Positions 5,851 through 7,744 of a DNA stretch of 7,744 bases are shown one piece after another. Positions within the stretch are counted from its first letter, which is position 1; each line of letters begins with the position of its first letter. Below the pieces are notes generated by a model. It saw only the letters and a program-made list of their open reading frames with translations. It ran no database searches and was not told the origin of the DNA. A program made the translations under genes and the position numbers. Origin of the DNA: Actinomycetota bacterium (lineage in GTDB: Bacteria > Actinomycetota > Thermoleophilia > Solirubrobacterales > Solirubrobacteraceae); NCBI GenBank assembly GCA_005883905.1, contig VAYD01000065.1:1-7744 (forward strand). The letters are read 5' to 3'.

Positions 5851-7652
5851 AGCGATCTACGATTCTGGCCGCACTCGCTGCAGCGGCGGCCGCGACCTTC
5901 GGCGCAACCGCCGTCCCCGCCGGCGCTGCAGTCAGTTCTGCGTCGGTCGTCGGGACGACCGCGACGCTCAACCTCGACGGCGCCGACGACGACGTGATCG
6001 TGTCGGTGTCGGCGTTCGGCGGGGTGCTCGTGCACAACCAGTCCGGCGGCGGCCTGAGCGGCTCTACGGACTGGGACAGCGCGACCGACGGTGAGCAGAC
6101 GGTGCCCGCCGACGGCACGTTCACGATCATCGTCAACGGCGGCGACGGCAACGATTCGCTGACGGTGCTCGCGCACAGCGACGAGGTCGCCGCGGTCGGG
6201 CTCGACGGCGGCCCCGGTGACGACCTCCTGACCGGCGCCGACAGCAACGACACGCTCAACGGCGGCGAGGGCAACGACCGCCTCGTCGGAGCCGGGGGTG
6301 CAGACCTGGTCAACGGCGGCGGCGGCAACGACACCCTCGTGTGGAACAACGGCGACGGATCGGACACGCTGAACGGCGATGCCGGCAACGATCTGACGGA
6401 GGTCAACGGCGCGCCGACGACTGGCGACGTGTTCAGCGTCGAGCCGCACGCCGGTCGCGTCAAGTTCCAGCGCAGCAACCTCAAGGCGTTCGCGCTCGAT
6501 GCGTCGACCGAGCGTTTCCAGGTCAACGGTCTCGGCGGCGACGACTCGCTCACAGCGCAGGATGGCGTGGGCGCGCTCACGCTGCTGTCCGTCGATGGTG
6601 GCGCCGGTGCGGACACGGTGAATGGCTCCGACGGACCCGACCTCCTCCTCGGCGGCGAAGGCAACGACGTCCTCAGCGGCGGCGGTGGCGACGACCGGAT
6701 CGTCGGCGACCGCGGCAACGACACGATCAACGGTGGCACGGGTGACGACACGCTGGTCTGGAACAACGGCGACAACACCGACGTCATGAATGGCGACGCG
6801 GGCCGCGACGACGTCGAGGTCAACGGCGCTCCGGCGGCGGGCGACGTGTTCACGGTGCAGCCGGACGGCGCACGCATCAAGTTCGACCGCCCGAACCTCG
6901 TGCCGTTCTCGCTCGACATCGGCTCGAGCGAGACGCTGCACGCCAACGGCCTCGGCGGGGACGACTCGACCAGCGTCGGCGACGTCGGCGCCTTCGAGGT
7001 GACCGGTGCGGGCGGCGCGGGCAACGACACGCTGACCGGGGGCGGCTCCTCGGAGACGTTCCTGGGCGGCTCGGGCAACGACACGATCACGCCAGGTGGC
7101 GGCATCGACGTGGTCTCGGGTGACGACGGCGACGACATCGTCAACGTCCGCGACAACACGGCCGACGTGGCCCTCGGCGGCGCCGGCAACGACTCGGTCG
7201 TCGCCGACACAGCCGACCTCGACATCCTCGACGGCTTCGAGACCGTCGATCGCACCACGGTCGCCACTCCTCCGCCCGTCGACAACCGCGCGCAACCGGT
7301 GACAATCAGGGGCGGCACGGTCAAGGTGAAAAAGGGAATAGCGTCGATCAAGGTGAGCTGCCCGGCGATGTCGTCCGGCAGCTGCACCGGCTCGCTCACG
7401 CTGCGCACCGCCACGGCCGTGAAGCTGGCTGGGCTGACGGCCGTCCTCGAGCTCGGCAGCAAGCGCTACAACATCGCCCCCGGCGCCTCGACGACGCTGA
7501 AGGTGAAGTTGGCCAAGGGCAGCCGGCGCCTCGCCGGCCGCACGGGCCGCCTCCTGGTCCGCGCGATCGCCTCGACGGGCGCGCAGGGCAGCATCGCCTC
7601 GAGCTCCCAGCGCCTGACCCTCGCGCTCGGTACCACGGCCAGGAGGAACTAG
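5847..7652 (+). CDS. Secreted calcium-binding (RTX-type GGxGxD) repeat protein
   Basis: This is a 601-residue exported protein. Residues 1-28 form a Sec signal peptide (MKRSTILAALAAAAAATFG, ending PAGAA). Clusters of GGxGxDxL nonapeptides at about 103-170, 250-310 and 390-450 (e.g. GGEGNDRLVG, GGEGNDVLSGG, GGSGNDTITPG) should form calcium-filled parallel beta-rolls. Between them is a non-RTX beta module that occurs twice (156-258 and 295-396), with LVWNNGD, VNGAP, GDVF and GLGGDDS as anchors. After a proline-rich joint (PPPVDNRAQP) comes a C-terminal domain (485-601) rich in alternating Val/Lys/Thr strands with a Cys pair (505, 513), probably an immunoglobulin-like fold. A Sec signal instead of the usual type I secretion setting, and no sorting motif, imply release or loose wall binding. 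No enzyme motif is seen; a structural or adhesive role is inference. Confidence 0.9.
   Translation: MKRSTILAALAAAAAATFGATAVPAGAAVSSASVVGTTATLNLDGADDDVIVSVSAFGGVLVHNQSGGGLSGSTDWDSATDGEQTVPADGTFTIIVNGGDGNDSLTVLAHSDEVAAVGLDGGPGDDLLTGADSNDTLNGGEGNDRLVGAGGADLVNGGGGNDTLVWNNGDGSDTLNGDAGNDLTEVNGAPTTGDVFSVEPHAGRVKFQRSNLKAFALDASTERFQVNGLGGDDSLTAQDGVGALTLLSVDGGAGADTVNGSDGPDLLLGGEGNDVLSGGGGDDRIVGDRGNDTINGGTGDDTLVWNNGDNTDVMNGDAGRDDVEVNGAPAAGDVFTVQPDGARIKFDRPNLVPFSLDIGSSETLHANGLGGDDSTSVGDVGAFEVTGAGGAGNDTLTGGGSSETFLGGSGNDTITPGGGIDVVSGDDGDDIVNVRDNTADVALGGAGNDSVVADTADLDILDGFETVDRTTVATPPPVDNRAQPVTIRGGTVKVKKGIASIKVSCPAMSSGSCTGSLTLRTATAVKLAGLTAVLELGSKRYNIAPGASTTLKVKLAKGSRRLAGRTGRLLVRAIASTGAQGSIASSSQRLTLALGTTARRN
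6312..7034 (+). repeat. Duplicated 103-residue module inside the repeat protein
   Basis: Unit 1 is 6312-6620 (residues 156-258) and unit 2 is 6729-7034 (295-396), 417 nt apart from start to start. Both read NGG-G-DTLVWNNGD, NGDAG-D, EVNGAP, GDVF, KF-R-NL and NGLGGDDS in the same order. Confidence 0.85.
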
Positions 7653-7667
7653 GCACTACGGAGCTGG

Positions 7668-7702
7668 AGCGGCCTCGACCCCCACCCGGGGCCGGGGCCG
7701 CT
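7668..7702 (+). terminator. Hairpin terminator after the repeat protein
   Basis: AGCGGCC (7668-7674) pairs with GGCCGCT (7696-7702). The stem continues as TCG/CGG with one G-T pair, one A-C mismatch, then CCCC/GGGG, closing a 5-nt loop (7683-7687). It starts 15 nt after the stop. No T-run follows. Confidence 0.55.
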
Positions 7703-7744
7703 TCCGGAGACGACGCTGAATCTCGGGAACCTAGGCGGCGGCGT

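Noticed and set aside
5322..7295. Very long minus-strand open frame (657 codons) opposite the repeat protein
   Set aside because: It mirrors the repetitive GC-rich codons of the plus-strand gene, which has a signal peptide, a ribosome site and recognisable domains. The antisense protein is Val/Arg/Asp-biased and shows no family features.
5729..7462. Second long minus-strand frame (577 codons), Ser/Pro-rich
   Set aside because: Shadow of the same gene in another frame; composition is set by the antisense of Gly/Asp repeats.

Overview
The window is high-GC DNA that reads as a member of the Actinomycetota. The class Thermoleophilia (Solirubrobacterales and relatives) is my best guess. The pointers are a SARP/BTAD regulator fused to an outside propeller, a secreted GGxGxD repeat protein with an immunoglobulin-like tail, a small membrane protein with DLRSPDARDA repeats, and frequent GTG starts. 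This assignment is inference from protein style, not from a marker gene.

Layout. Bases 1-52 hold a short repeat module that recurs at 5319-5380. Next come a metallo-beta-lactamase-fold hydrolase (154-1038), a membrane-anchored SARP-type regulator (1235-3094), a solute-binding lipoprotein whose start overlaps the regulator's stop (3091-4398), and a small repeat-bearing single-pass membrane protein (4514-4960) followed by a strong hairpin terminator (4991-5019). All are on the plus strand. Bases 4961-5413 carry no gene. They hold the terminator, a 53-nt imperfect palindrome, the 3' half of a tRNA-Arg gene on the minus strand (5254-5300), and the second copy of the repeat module directly beside it. 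To the right lie two broken genes facing each other: the C-terminus of a parallel beta-helix protein (minus, ending at 5414) and the region-4 end of a sigma factor (plus, to 5850). A complete secreted calcium-binding-repeat protein (5847-7652) and a terminator hairpin close the window.

How it may work together. The regulator and the lipoprotein are translationally coupled, and no transporter permease or ATPase gene lies beside them. They look more like a sensing pair (binding protein outside, DNA-binding domain inside) than part of an uptake system. The half tRNA, the repeated module with 11-nt tandem repeats beside it, and the broken genes next to it suggest a tRNA-Arg integration site. Cargo may have been added in tandem, with the 5.3 kb between the two module copies forming one unit. 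No integrase gene lies in the window, so this remains a hypothesis.
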